From CBDFHF01 sp965247565 (GTDB lineage Bacteria; Pseudomonadota; Gammaproteobacteria; Methylococcales; Methylomonadaceae), in the NCBI GenBank assembly GCA_965247565.1, contig CBDFHF010000003.1:620001-684000 (forward strand): 64,000 nt of DNA. Reading direction: 5' to 3'. The position numbers were made by a program, and so were the translations under genes. Shown here one piece after another: positions 35,325-44,249 of the stretch. The number at the start of each line of letters is the position of its first letter. Position 1 is the stretch's first letter. Under the pieces are notes generated by a model. It made no database searches. It was not told the DNA's origin and saw only the letters and a program-made list of their open reading frames with translations.

Positions 35325-38300
35325 CTAGAAAGCTTCTCGAAAATAAATTTGCTCCGGGTTTCCTTTGTAGATGCCAAAAGTTGCTTTGGCGTTTGGATTG
35401 ATATTTCCGGTTCCTTGCCAGTCAAACTGCAACCATGTGGCAACAGCTGCTGATATCTCCAACGAACCGGTTTTACCGGGAGATTTTAGATTTAAGTTAA
35501 AATTACCAGATGTTAATGAGGCCGCTTCTCGGTAGGACTTATTGATTGGTGCTGCGATAGAACAGTTAAAGCTGCCACTCGTTGCGCTGTCATCCCAAAC
35601 ACAGGTATCGGCAGGTAAAAGACTATCGGTAGCATCCGGGTCTGCAATAGTCAGTTTTGCAACCGAACAGCTATCGTCACTATTATTGATAAAACTAAAG
35701 TCGTTGAAATATTCCGCCTGCATGGGGACTTCCAAGTCTACTAATTCAGAACCCAGCGCATTGGTGAGATTAATCCGTCCATATCGTAGCGGTGTGGCAG
35801 TGGATATTTGTGTTGTCGCCATAGTTACGCCATCGCTATCAGTAGGGGCTGCGGAGATAAAAACGTTAGTTTCTCCTGTTAAAGCGGTGGGTCGACTGAT
35901 CTGATGTTTTGCTACAATGGAAGCCACACCGCTATTCCATGCGCCTGTAGGTGAAGTAGCACTGGCCGATAAAATGGAGCCGGAAGGTAAACTCGAAGAC
36001 GCCGTAAAATTAAAATTACTCCAGTTTGTTAGCCCAAGTTTTGCGAAATTACCCGAATAGTTGCTGGTGGTATTGTTAGCCGAGTTTTGTGCTGTTAACG
36101 AAAAAGACGTATTGAAACCATCCTGGCCAAAATAAGTAAAAGTAGAACCACAGCCCGGCGTCGACGTGCCAGGCGTTATGGCAAAATGGTCGGGAATAAA
36201 TCGACCAAACGAAATAACTGCCTTGTTGCCAATGGAACAACCTATTTTGTTGTTGCTATCGAAGGAATCGGCTAAATAAGCATTGGCCGAAGTAGAAGAG
36301 ATGCAGTCTCCTGCAGCTTGGTCTACTAACGTATAGTTATCATCACGAAATGCTCCCGCAGCCGCATATAAATAACCAACCTCGTTCCATCTGGCATTAT
36401 TGCTTTGAGAAGGTGAAACATTCGCCTGCACGGCCGGATTAACCGTAAGGCTTCCTACAGCGCCCCCACTTTGTTGCGACCCGCTATTGCCGGGCAATTG
36501 TGCAGACAACTTGGTTGAATCCAATGGCAATATGCCTGTGTAACCATCGGATGCGTTGGTAGCGGTTAAGGCGTTGATAGTGAAAGCGGCACCTGCTTTG
36601 ATGGCGGGAGTCGCTGTAGTGGAGGGCCCTGCTGCATTTGCTGTTGTTGTGAATGTTACAGCGCCAGGACGCACTGAAAAGTTATCAGCCGAGCAACGCA
36701 CCATGCTGGGCGATTGATTAGCGTCAGTCACTCGACAACGTAGATTTGGATAAGCCTTACTGACGGTTATAGGAGCGATAGCTTTACGACCTTGATCGGT
36801 AGCAGCGAATGAAAGCGTTTGCGAAATAACAGGCGAAAGTGGCGCAAGGCTAGTGCATTGAGCATTTCCGGAACCATCGACCAATTCTACCGTGATATTT
36901 TTGCTGGCGCCGGTCACGAAATTGGTTTCAACGCTGCCGTCAGTCTTAAGCGCTGCGATATCAAAGCTGAATGGTGTACGGGCCAGTTTGGTATATAGAT
37001 GACCGCTAAAAGCGCTGGTATTGGATTCTATACAGTTAAAGTTTGTAGGCAGAGAGCCTGTCGATGTTGGTTGGCACGACCGTGACTTTTGTCGAATTTC
37101 GCTTAATTGATCCTCAGTGAGTACTGATGCGTACACGCGTAACTCATCGATATTACCTGAAAAGCCAAAGGAATTATTATTCTCGGTTGCGGAGTTAGTT
37201 TCGCCTCCAATAGAAGCGATTCCGGTATCCGAACCAAAACTGGTTTCCGACCAGCTCATGCCGACATGAGCTAATTTCGTTCCTGCGCTGTCATAGACAA
37301 AAATATATTTGGTTTTATTCGGCACATCAATAACCGCCGCAACAAAGTACCAAATACCGTTGTCGATGGCATAGGGAGTATCCAGCATCAAAGCCGATGG
37401 CGTGCCTCTGGAAAAAAAACGCAACAGCCCCGTCCCGCCATCTCCAAGGCTAAAGCCGTAACCGCTGGAGTTATGTTCGTCATCAATCAAAATGCGCTGG
37501 CCAGATTGAGTGTTGTCAGTAGTTTTAATCCATGCAGTGATAGAAAATCCAGTCCCATCCGCGCCAAAGTCGGGAAAGCTCGATGGCAATGCGACATAAT
37601 TTTTACTACCTCGAGTAAACTCACCGTAATTACAAGTTCCAGGAGTCTTGGGGATCGCTGGCGTAGTGCTCGCTGTCGTCGGCCTTATAGCATCAAGACT
37701 CGCTGCTGTTCCTGAATACTTGCTGACACTATCGGTTACCTCATCTGCCGAGCCACTCCAAAACGCTTCATCCATGCGGTATTCCGAAACCAGTACTGGT
37801 GGTACTGGACAAGCATGAGTCTCTTTATACAGCCCGGAAACAGTAGTTTGGGAGACTTCACCGTTGTAAATTTTGACTTCATCCATGGAGCCGGCGAATC
37901 GGTAATTAGTATTCGACTCCCAGCCACCCATTTGTAGTGTAGATTTCACCACGGCATTACTGTTTCTTGGTGTTCCAAATTGTTGGCTTAATGTTCGATT
38001 TACCCCATCTATATAAAGTTTGTTGCTGGTTACAGTCCCATTTGTGAAGACAGCAACCACATGATGCCAACCCGAAGCAAGTGTAGTTGACGGAATACCA
38101 TAAATATCCGTGTTACCAGTGCTGAAACCGAATGCGCCATCCCTCAGCCAAAGGGTGTAGCGATTCCAGCTAAATGCATCAACATTGGTAGTGCCATTCC
38201 AATACATCCAAAAACTCAAAGTAGTTTTCGCGCCTGCAGACGTATCAACGGGTAAATTCGGCATAGTTATAGCCCCCCCGTTACTGGTAGGGCCTAGTAG

Positions 38301-39197
38301 ACTGGCGTAACCACAAGTGCCGGTAGTTCCTGTGATGGCTGGGCTGGCTATTACAGGGCTAGGTAAAGGAGAACCGATAGTGTTGGCGTGACGATTGTTG
38401 CCGGAACTGTCTTTAACTTCACCACTGATGTCCTTCCATTCGCTTTCTTCAAAATGATATTGGGCTAGTAGGCTTGCGCTACAGGCGGCTGGCATGTTGT
38501 AAGTCGAATTATTGGTGACGCAGCTATTTCCACAGCTTGATCCGCAACAAACGCTATTAATAGTCGATTGGTAACCGAGGGTGATAGGTGCTGAACCGGT
38601 AGACTTTACACATGAGGAAGACGCACTGGCTTGTTCAAATGTGATGTCACTGCTAGAAGTTACTGTGGCCACACGGGCCGCATAACCGATATTAACTTTA
38701 CCGTTACTGGTAATGTTGCCTCCAACTACTCCCTCTTGTCCGATGGTAATGGCACCGGATGAGGTGGTAATCGAGCCGGCTACTGTAGTCCTGAAGTTTA
38801 GTGAGACTTTGCCGCTGGATGTTGTTATATCTCCACCAAAGGTGACAAAGCCGCTGCTGTCGCTAACCGAATCAGCAGTTATATTAGCGTTAAAGATGGA
38901 TTGGTAGCCCGCGGTTAAAAGACCTTTAACTGTCAGATTCAAGTCGCTGGCGGTTCCGCTTGAGTTGATTGCGGTGATATTAGTGGTTAAGTCGCCATTG
39001 ATGGTAATTGTGGCTGGTTTAGGTGCAGCAATGGCAATGGTGTCGCTGCTACCTAATGATAAAGATCCACAACTGTAGGTTCCGTTACTACCACTGCAAC
39101 CCGTGGGCAAATTTCCTGGAAAAATGTAATTTGTAGCTTGAGCATTTATTCCCCAAAAATAGCTGAGTATCAGAAAGAAAAGACGGGGTGCGCTCAT
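35325..39197 (-). CDS. mshQ: MSHA biogenesis protein MshQ-like, two LamG domains
   Basis: 1290 aa from ATG at 39197 (signal peptide MSAPRLFFLILSYFWGINAQA). An N-terminal low-complexity beta-repeat region (about residues 40-190, many TSSG-like turns) is followed by two LamG/concanavalin-like domains (about residues 230-450 and 460-690), each with a KxYNGEV or LRVYASVL edge strand. The C-terminal DUF6701-type domain runs from about residue 700 to the end (RPGAVTFTTTANAAG.., FIPDHFAITPGT..). MshQ proteins are large, surface-directed components encoded after mshP. Here it is inverted and about 0.4 kb upstream of the pilin genes. Confidence 0.85.
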   Translation of the reverse strand: MSAPRLFFLILSYFWGINAQATNYIFPGNLPTGCSGSNGTYSCGSLSLGSSDTIAIAAPKPATITINGDLTTNITAINSSGTASDLNLTVKGLLTAGYQSIFNANITADSVSDSSGFVTFGGDITTSSGKVSLNFRTTVAGSITTSSGAITIGQEGVVGGNITSNGKVNIGYAARVATVTSSSDITFEQASASSSCVKSTGSAPITLGYQSTINSVCCGSSCGNSCVTNNSTYNMPAACSASLLAQYHFEESEWKDISGEVKDSSGNNRHANTIGSPLPSPVIASPAITGTTGTCGYASLLGPTSNGGAITMPNLPVDTSAGAKTTLSFWMYWNGTTNVDAFSWNRYTLWLRDGAFGFSTGNTDIYGIPSTTLASGWHHVVAVFTNGTVTSNKLYIDGVNRTLSQQFGTPRNSNAVVKSTLQMGGWESNTNYRFAGSMDEVKIYNGEVSQTTVSGLYKETHACPVPPVLVSEYRMDEAFWSGSADEVTDSVSKYSGTAASLDAIRPTTASTTPAIPKTPGTCNYGEFTRGSKNYVALPSSFPDFGADGTGFSITAWIKTTDNTQSGQRILIDDEHNSSGYGFSLGDGGTGLLRFFSRGTPSALMLDTPYAIDNGIWYFVAAVIDVPNKTKYIFVYDSAGTKLAHVGMSWSETSFGSDTGIASIGGETNSATENNNSFGFSGNIDELRVYASVLTEDQLSEIRQKSRSCQPTSTGSLPTNFNCIESNTSAFSGHLYTKLARTPFSFDIAALKTDGSVETNFVTGASKNITVELVDGSGNAQCTSLAPLSPVISQTLSFAATDQGRKAIAPITVSKAYPNLRCRVTDANQSPSMVRCSADNFSVRPGAVTFTTTANAAGPSTTATPAIKAGAAFTINALTATNASDGYTGILPLDSTKLSAQLPGNSGSQQSGGAVGSLTVNPAVQANVSPSQSNNARWNEVGYLYAAAGAFRDDNYTLVDQAAGDCISSTSANAYLADSFDSNNKIGCSIGNKAVISFGRFIPDHFAITPGTSTPGCGSTFTYFGQDGFNTSFSLTAQNSANNTTSNYSGNFAKLGLTNWSNFNFTASSSLPSGSILSASATSPTGAWNSGVASIVAKHQISRPTALTGETNVFISAAPTDSDGVTMATTQISTATPLRYGRINLTNALGSELVDLEVPMQAEYFNDFSFINNSDDSCSVAKLTIADPDATDSLLPADTCVWDDSATSGSFNCSIAAPINKSYREAASLTSGNFNLNLKSPGKTGSLEISAAVATWLQFDWQGTGNINPNAKATFGIYKGNPEQIYFREAF

Positions 39198-39244
39198 TGT
39201 TTCTCGAAGCAATCAAGATTTTGTCGGATATCTTAAGGTGTGAA

Positions 39245-39460
39245 TTATTGTCTTTTACAAACCGGACAGATGTGCTTTCCATCCGTGTTGCAAATCCATC
39301 CGGCTTTTAAAGCACCTGCCAATTCGCCCTCAAACCAAGCGCGACCATCGCTAATTCGCCTGCCGGTACGTTGGTTTTCTCTGGGGGCGCGGCGAAATTC
39401 AATGGTTCTTAAACATTGGGGATTGCAAATGTCGCAAAAAATAAATTTTCGTATGGTCAT
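39245..39460 (-). CDS. Small Cys-rich, zinc-ribbon-like protein
   Basis: 71 aa, with CxxCxxxC near the N-terminus (FCDICNPQC), C at WICN and CPVC near the C-terminus, consistent with one or two structural zinc sites. It lies 47 bp upstream of mshQ on the same strand and may be co-transcribed. No family recognised, and the ribosome-binding site is weak. Confidence 0.55.
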   Translation of the reverse strand: MTIRKFIFCDICNPQCLRTIEFRRAPRENQRTGRRISDGRAWFEGELAGALKAGWICNTDGKHICPVCKRQ

Positions 39461-39598
39461 GGCAAATAGCGGAATTTTTAACTAAAGTTAAGGCCAAGTA
39501 GATTTTTTAGCGCTCTCTACTATTCTGTATGGAGTATAGATGATATTTTTTTACAAGCGCTTTTCCACGCGTCTTTTTCAGTGAATTCCGGGTGATAT

Positions 39599-40054
39599 AT
39601 GAATGGTAAACAGCAGGGTTTTACTTTGATCGAATTGGTCATGGTGATTGTTATTTTGGGAATTTTGGCGGCCACAGCTTTGCCCAGATTTGCGGATATG
39701 CAGCAGGATGCAAGATATGCAGCCATAAGAGGTGCGCAAGGGGCGATTAACTCGGCGATTGCAATTACTCATGCAGAAGCATTATTAAAAAATCAGACCG
39801 GATCGACTGGTACAGTAAAATTGGAAGGAACTGATATTGCGATGGTTTATGGTTATCCTGCCGCCAAAGGTGGTATTGAGTTGGCGGTTGTACTGACGGG
39901 TGATCTTAGTTGGACAAAACAACCTGGTGTTATGGTTGGCTTTACGCCAGATATTGGAACTTGCAACATTATCTATAAAGAAGCATCGGAAGCTGCCGGT
40001 GTTATTACCCCTGCATCAGCGAAATTAAATGCGACAGCCGCTGGTAACTGTTAA
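39599..40054 (+). CDS. mshA: MSHA-type major prepilin
   Basis: 151 aa. Class III leader ending GFTLIELVMVIVILGILAA with the prepilin peptidase site G-F after residue 7 and the conserved Glu at mature position 5. A C-terminal Cys pair (C122 in GTCNII and the final NC) suits a pilin disulfide loop. It is followed by a toxin-antitoxin pair and then further mshCDOP-like genes. Confidence 0.85.
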   Translation: MNGKQQGFTLIELVMVIVILGILAATALPRFADMQQDARYAAIRGAQGAINSAIAITHAEALLKNQTGSTGTVKLEGTDIAMVYGYPAAKGGIELAVVLTGDLSWTKQPGVMVGFTPDIGTCNIIYKEASEAAGVITPASAKLNATAAGNC

Positions 40055-40212
40055 TTAGCCCGAGAAAGTTGAGTTTGCATAAATCGACTACTTTTGGTGG
40101 GTATCAGTCGTAACCCAAGGCATCGCAGCCAAATATGTAGAGTTTCGGTTCGCCTAATGTTTATAAAAAGAATACAAAACAGATATTCATAAGATGTTAA
40201 TTGAATATCCGA

Positions 40213-40240
40213 TGCATACCTCATAATATAGAGGTATGCA
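40213..40240. promoter_or_regulatory. Operator of the dinJ-yafQ operon
   Basis: Perfect 10-bp inverted repeat TGCATACCTC - ATAATATA - GAGGTATGCA. The AT-rich spacer could serve as a -10 box. It lies 24 bp before the antitoxin ATG, where RelB/DinJ-type antitoxins bind to autorepress. Confidence 0.75.
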
Positions 40241-40263
40241 CAAACTTTACCAGTGAGGTCAGT

Positions 40264-40506
40264 ATGACCAAAGAAGTACAAATGTCGATCAAGATGGAAC
40301 CGGAGCTTCGCGACCAGTTTATGGCGGTGGCGGCAAGCCGTCATCGTCCTGCTGCTCAAATCATCCGTGATTTGATGCGCCTTTACATTTCAGATAGTGA
40401 AACGCCCAATGCGTTGACCGTGGAGATACTACGAAAAAGTGACAAAAATGAAAATGTTTTTTACGCGGCTAGTGCGGCAGATTTGTTCAAACAACTAGAC
40501 ATTTGA
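40264..40506 (+). CDS. dinJ: Antitoxin of a DinJ-YafQ type module
   Basis: 80 aa. The N-terminal ribbon-helix-helix part reads VQMSIKMEPELRDQFMAVAASRH with RPAAQIIRDLMRLYI. The acidic C-terminal tail would cover the toxin site. An upstream in-frame start at 40201 would overlap the operator and is rejected. It overlaps the toxin start by 1 nt. Confidence 0.85.
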   Translation: MTKEVQMSIKMEPELRDQFMAVAASRHRPAAQIIRDLMRLYISDSETPNALTVEILRKSDKNENVFYAASAADLFKQLDI

Positions 40507-40778
40507 TGCGTTTGCCAAGTTATACCGGTCAATTCAAGCGTGATGTGAAGCTGGCCGAGAAGCGTGGCAAAGATCTGAACAAACTACGTAACGTTATCAG
40601 TTTACTGCTTACAGGCCAGCCTCTCCCCCGTGAGTTATGCGACCATCCGCTCAAAGGTGACTGGAAGCCAAGACGTGATCTTCATATCGAACCCGACTGG
40701 ATTTTGATTTACTGCGTGGAGGGTGAGTCGGTTCGCTTCGAACGTACAGGTACACATGCAGATTTATTCGGAAAATAA
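40506..40778 (+). CDS. yafQ: YafQ family endoribonuclease toxin
   Basis: 90 aa, very similar in layout to E. coli YafQ. Contains DHPLKGDWK, RDLHIEPDWILIY and the C-terminal RFERTGTHADLF, so all catalytic His, Asp and Phe positions are present. Cleaves mRNA at the ribosome. The ATG at 40506 shares a base with the antitoxin stop; a TTG one codon earlier is less likely. Confidence 0.92.
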   Translation: MRLPSYTGQFKRDVKLAEKRGKDLNKLRNVISLLLTGQPLPRELCDHPLKGDWKPRRDLHIEPDWILIYCVEGESVRFERTGTHADLFGK

Positions 40779-40827
40779 AAAAAACATCCCTTGCTATTTT
40801 ACCTAGGCAATCTGAAAGATTAATCCC

Positions 40828-41304
40828 ATGAACAGTAATCATCACCACGGTTTTACGCTAATTGAGCTGGTGATGGTGATTGTTATCTTAAGCATTCTCT
40901 CTGCGACAGCTCTGCCCAAGTTTTTTGATACCTCAGTTTTCCAGGAACGTGCTTTTTATGACGATACCTTAAGTGCGTTGCGTTATGCGCAAAAACTGGC
41001 CGTGGCGACTAATTGTAATGTGCAGGTGGTTATTGCCAGCAATCAGTTTTCTTTAAAACGTCCTGGGGCGGCTGACCGAAGCCAATGTCATTCCACCTCT
41101 TCTGCTGATTTTACCACCGCTGTGGTACATCCCGGTACGGGTGTTGCCTATACCGGCAGCCAAGCTGGCGTAGCATTGACTTCAACAACGATTTATTTTA
41201 ATGCGCTGGGTATGGCAACAAGCGATGTTGTTATATCCATCGGTAATAACAAAACCATTACGGTCGTTAAAGAAACCGGATTTGTTTATGCCAGTGCGTC
41301 TTAA
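40828..41304 (+). CDS. mshC: Type IV pseudopilin, MshC/GspH-like
   Basis: 158 aa. Leader NHHHGFTLIELVMVIVILSIL with cleavage after G8 and Glu at +5. The globular part has the GspH/FimT-like fold hints (AFYDDTLSALRYAQKLAVATNCNVQVV). Overlaps mshD by 17 bp. Confidence 0.8.
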   Translation: MNSNHHHGFTLIELVMVIVILSILSATALPKFFDTSVFQERAFYDDTLSALRYAQKLAVATNCNVQVVIASNQFSLKRPGAADRSQCHSTSSADFTTAVVHPGTGVAYTGSQAGVALTSTTIYFNALGMATSDVVISIGNNKTITVVKETGFVYASAS

Positions 41305-41740
41305 CAGTCAAAACGGCGTAACGTTGGTTGAGTTGATTATTTCCATGGTAATAATCAGCATTGCCGTAACGGGTGTATTTACGGTGATGAATTATACGGT
41401 CAGCCACAGTGCTGATCCGCTTATGCAGCAACAGTCTATTGCTATTGCTGAGGCTTATATGGAAGAAATTTTGTTGCAAGCCTACACCGACCCTAATGGC
41501 AGTAATGCGGGTGAAACTCGGGCCAGTTACGATAATGTTGACGACTACCAGAACTTAAATGATGTTGGCGCGCACGATCAGCACGGAGTAGCTGTCGCTA
41601 ATTTAACGGAATATAACGTTGGCGTAGCAGTTGATGCCGTGACTATCACAGGTATTACTGATGTACGGCAGGTGACCGTAACAGTATCTGCGCCGGGGGT
41701 AACCAGTTTGTCGCTAGTGGGTTACAAATTCAATTATTGA
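41288..41740 (+). CDS. mshD: Type IV pseudopilin, MshD-like
   Basis: 150 aa. Leader RLNSQNGVTLVELIISMVIISIAVTGVF with cleavage after G and Glu at +5. Contains a YMEEILLQAYTDP segment typical of minor pilins (MshD, PilV-like). The start at 41288 is inside the preceding gene; the upstream in-frame extension lacks pilin features. Confidence 0.8.
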   Translation: MPVRLNSQNGVTLVELIISMVIISIAVTGVFTVMNYTVSHSADPLMQQQSIAIAEAYMEEILLQAYTDPNGSNAGETRASYDNVDDYQNLNDVGAHDQHGVAVANLTEYNVGVAVDAVTITGITDVRQVTVTVSAPGVTSLSLVGYKFNY

Positions 41741-41741
41741 T

Positions 41742-42569
41742 ATGGGTAAACTTAAATCCCAAGGCTTTACGCTGATTGAATTAATTATGGTGATGGTTAT
41801 CGTCGCAGTGTTAGCGACCATGACCACCTCGATGATTACCTTGCCAGTCAATAGCTACCTTGATCTGGAGAGTCGTACACGCTTAGTGGATGATGCCGAA
41901 ACCGCATTAAGGCGCATGCAGCGCGATCTGAGGCAGGCGTTACCCAACAGTATTCGTATCACCGATGGCGGTAAAGTCATTGAGATGTTGCATGTTTTAG
42001 ATGCGGGTCGTTATCGAGCTAAGCGGGATGGTACTTTAGCGGCCAATGCAGGGTTATGTGCCAGTGATCCGGCGGGCGATGTGTTGGATTTTTCAATAGA
42101 TGATAACTGTTTCGAGGTGATGGGTAGTTTTAGCAGTTTTAATCCGCAACTGACTAACCGTGAGTCTTTAGTGGTTTACAATCTGGGTGCCGACGCTTAT
42201 GCAGGCAGCAATCGCAAAAACGTAATTAATTCGGGTAACGCCAAATTGGTTAAGTTTGATGCCTTTCAATTTCCGCTTAGTTCGCCGCAACAACGCTTTT
42301 TTATTGTGGATACGCCGGTCACTTATCGCTGCGATATTGCTACCAATCAACTAATACGATTTTCCGGTTATGCGATTACTTCCGCGCAGCCAAACCCACC
42401 AACGCTTGCTGGATACAAACAAGCGGATAAAGTAACCGCTTGTAAATTTGCCTACACTTCTTCTACTGCGACCCGTGCCGGACTGGTGTCAGTCGAAATT
42501 ACCTTGACCGATGCAAACGGGGAATCCGCCCGATTGATTCAGCAGGTTCATGTGGATAACGCGCCATGA
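41742..42569 (+). CDS. mshO: Type IV pseudopilin, MshO-like
   Basis: 275 aa. Leader KSQGFTLIELIMVMVIVAVLATM; the larger globular part with ALRRMQRDLRQALPNS and several Cys fits the PilW/MshO type. It lies 1 bp after mshD and overlaps mshP by 4 bp. Confidence 0.82.
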   Translation: MGKLKSQGFTLIELIMVMVIVAVLATMTTSMITLPVNSYLDLESRTRLVDDAETALRRMQRDLRQALPNSIRITDGGKVIEMLHVLDAGRYRAKRDGTLAANAGLCASDPAGDVLDFSIDDNCFEVMGSFSSFNPQLTNRESLVVYNLGADAYAGSNRKNVINSGNAKLVKFDAFQFPLSSPQQRFFIVDTPVTYRCDIATNQLIRFSGYAITSAQPNPPTLAGYKQADKVTACKFAYTSSTATRAGLVSVEITLTDANGESARLIQQVHVDNAP

Positions 42570-42973
42570 AGCAGCAACACGGATTTACCATCGTCATGGC
42601 GATGTTTATTCTGGTGGTATTGGCGTTACTGGGCGGGTATATGGTGCGCTTGAGCGGCGTGGGGCATGCCACCTCGACTTACACCCTGCAGGGCGCTAGA
42701 GCTTATCAAGCCGCTAAAGCCGGTTTGGGTTGGGCTATAGCAAAAATTAAAGCTGATGGTACCGCGGCCTGTGCGGAAATCAACAACCAGTCCGCGTTTA
42801 CTTTACCCGGTATTAGTGGTTTTACCGTTAAATTAACTTGTAGCTATACGACTTACGCAGAAGGAAGCCAAAATCCAAAGATATACAAGCTTTCGTCGCG
42901 TAGCGAATTTGGCGCGTATGCGGGTAACGATTACGTATCGAGGGCCCTTGAGGTTTCTATTGTGAAGCTCTAA
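42566..42973 (+). CDS. mshP: MSHA biogenesis protein MshP-like
   Basis: 135 aa. An N-terminal hydrophobic helix (GFTIVMAMFILVVLALLGGYM) with the PilX/MshP type, then AYQAAKAGLGWAIAKIKADG, the conserved segment of this family. No Glu at +5, which is normal for MshP. It ends the minor pilin run; mshQ, usually next, is on the other strand upstream. Confidence 0.82.
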   Translation: MKQQHGFTIVMAMFILVVLALLGGYMVRLSGVGHATSTYTLQGARAYQAAKAGLGWAIAKIKADGTAACAEINNQSAFTLPGISGFTVKLTCSYTTYAEGSQNPKIYKLSSRSEFGAYAGNDYVSRALEVSIVKL

Positions 42974-43013
42974 AGGGTTTTGACACAAACAACGGGAAAT
43001 TTTTCAGCCTGTC

Positions 43014-43478
43014 TTACATGTTCACAACAAGGTTGTAGCCTGATTTTTCTAATTGGCCTGTTTTGTCATAAAAATCAACTTTACCGTCTTCCCAGGCCAC
43101 CCAAACTTCTTTCGCTCCTGAGGCTAGATATAATTGCACTTTTGCATGCATTTCCTGTTTAGAATTCGAGGGTGAGACAATTTCTACACAGATGTCCGGA
43201 GCTTCTGTATAAGGCGTTTCATAGCCGTGTTGCTTGATAAATGAATTAGAACACCATGCTACATCGGCGACTTTAACGCCCTCGGTGGTTTGAACTGAGC
43301 ATTCAACTAAGGTTTCGCCCTTTTTGAGTTTGCGGTCAAACAAAGCACTTATTTTAGATTGAAAACGACCGTGTTTATTGGATGCAGGGGTCATTTCAAT
43401 TTTTCCATAGCGATTTAGCTCAATCTTAAAAGGTAGATTTTCAAAATAGGGATTATCAACGACTTCTGACCACTGCAT
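43014..43478 (-). CDS. Uma2 family protein (PD-(D/E)XK nuclease fold)
   Basis: 154 aa from the ATG at 43478, which follows AGGAGAG; the longer in-frame start runs into pqqC. Core motif: ADVAWCS, PDICVEIVSPSNS (Asp and Glu of PD-ExK) with a following Lys region (AKVQLYLASGAKEVWVAW). Uma2 proteins are common in cyanobacteria and methanotrophs; biological role is unknown. It lies 25 bp after pqqC, where pqqD would be expected. Confidence 0.85.
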   Translation of the reverse strand: MQWSEVVDNPYFENLPFKIELNRYGKIEMTPASNKHGRFQSKISALFDRKLKKGETLVECSVQTTEGVKVADVAWCSNSFIKQHGYETPYTEAPDICVEIVSPSNSKQEMHAKVQLYLASGAKEVWVAWEDGKVDFYDKTGQLEKSGYNLVVNM

Positions 43479-43503
43479 GGCGCTCTCCTGTATTGCTTTG
43501 GAT

Positions 43504-44235
43504 TTACGCCTTAATATTAAAATACGGCGGCATGTTGTTAATGTAAGCCATATACATGGCATCAGCCATGGTCCATAACACATCCAGTTTAAATTTAAGG
43601 ATATCTTTCATACGTTCTTGTTGTTCTCGGGTTTTATACCAATCCAGGGTGATGGCGAGGCCATGTTCTACATCGCGTCTGGCTTCAGTTAAACGTTTGC
43701 GGAAATAGCTGTAGCCTTCCGGTTCCACCCAGGGGTAGTGTTCTGGCCAGTTATCCAGGCGTTGTTGATGAATTTTTGGCGCAAATAACTCGGTCAATGA
43801 GGAGCTAGCGGCTTCGTGCCATTCGGCGCGGCGAGCGAAATTCACATAAGCATCGACAGCAAAGCGCACACCCGGTAGCACAAATTTTAATGAGGTAATG
43901 TCTTCACGGCTTAAACCGACAGCAATCCCCAGCTGTATCCAGGCCTCAATACCGCCGGGATCGCCGGGGTGGCCGTCATGATCCATGATACGTTGAACCC
44001 ATTTGGCGCGGGTTTCGCGATCCGGGCAATTAGCTAAAATGTTGGCGTCTTTGATCGGGATGCAGACTTGGTAATAAAAGCGATTTGCTACCCATCCTTG
44101 GATTTGCTCTTTAGTGAGTTTTCCTTCATTCATCAGTGTGTGGTAAGGATGGTGAATGTGGTACAGCTTTTCCATGCCGCGTAGTTCGGCTTCAAATTCT
44201 TCTTTCGTCCAGGCTTTGTTGTCGCAGCAGCTCAT
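43504..44235 (-). CDS. pqqC: Pyrroloquinoline-quinone synthase PqqC
   Basis: 243 aa, cofactor-less oxidase for the last step of PQQ synthesis. All-helical haem-oxygenase-like fold. Signature residues in YHIHHPYHTLMNEG, QGWVANRFYYQ and HYPWVEPEGYSYFRKRL. It follows pqqB by 14 bp. Confidence 0.96.
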   Translation of the reverse strand: MSCCDNKAWTKEEFEAELRGMEKLYHIHHPYHTLMNEGKLTKEQIQGWVANRFYYQVCIPIKDANILANCPDRETRAKWVQRIMDHDGHPGDPGGIEAWIQLGIAVGLSREDITSLKFVLPGVRFAVDAYVNFARRAEWHEAASSSLTELFAPKIHQQRLDNWPEHYPWVEPEGYSYFRKRLTEARRDVEHGLAITLDWYKTREQQERMKDILKFKLDVLWTMADAMYMAYINNMPPYFNIKA

Positions 44236-44249
44236 TTTTTGTGTTCCTT

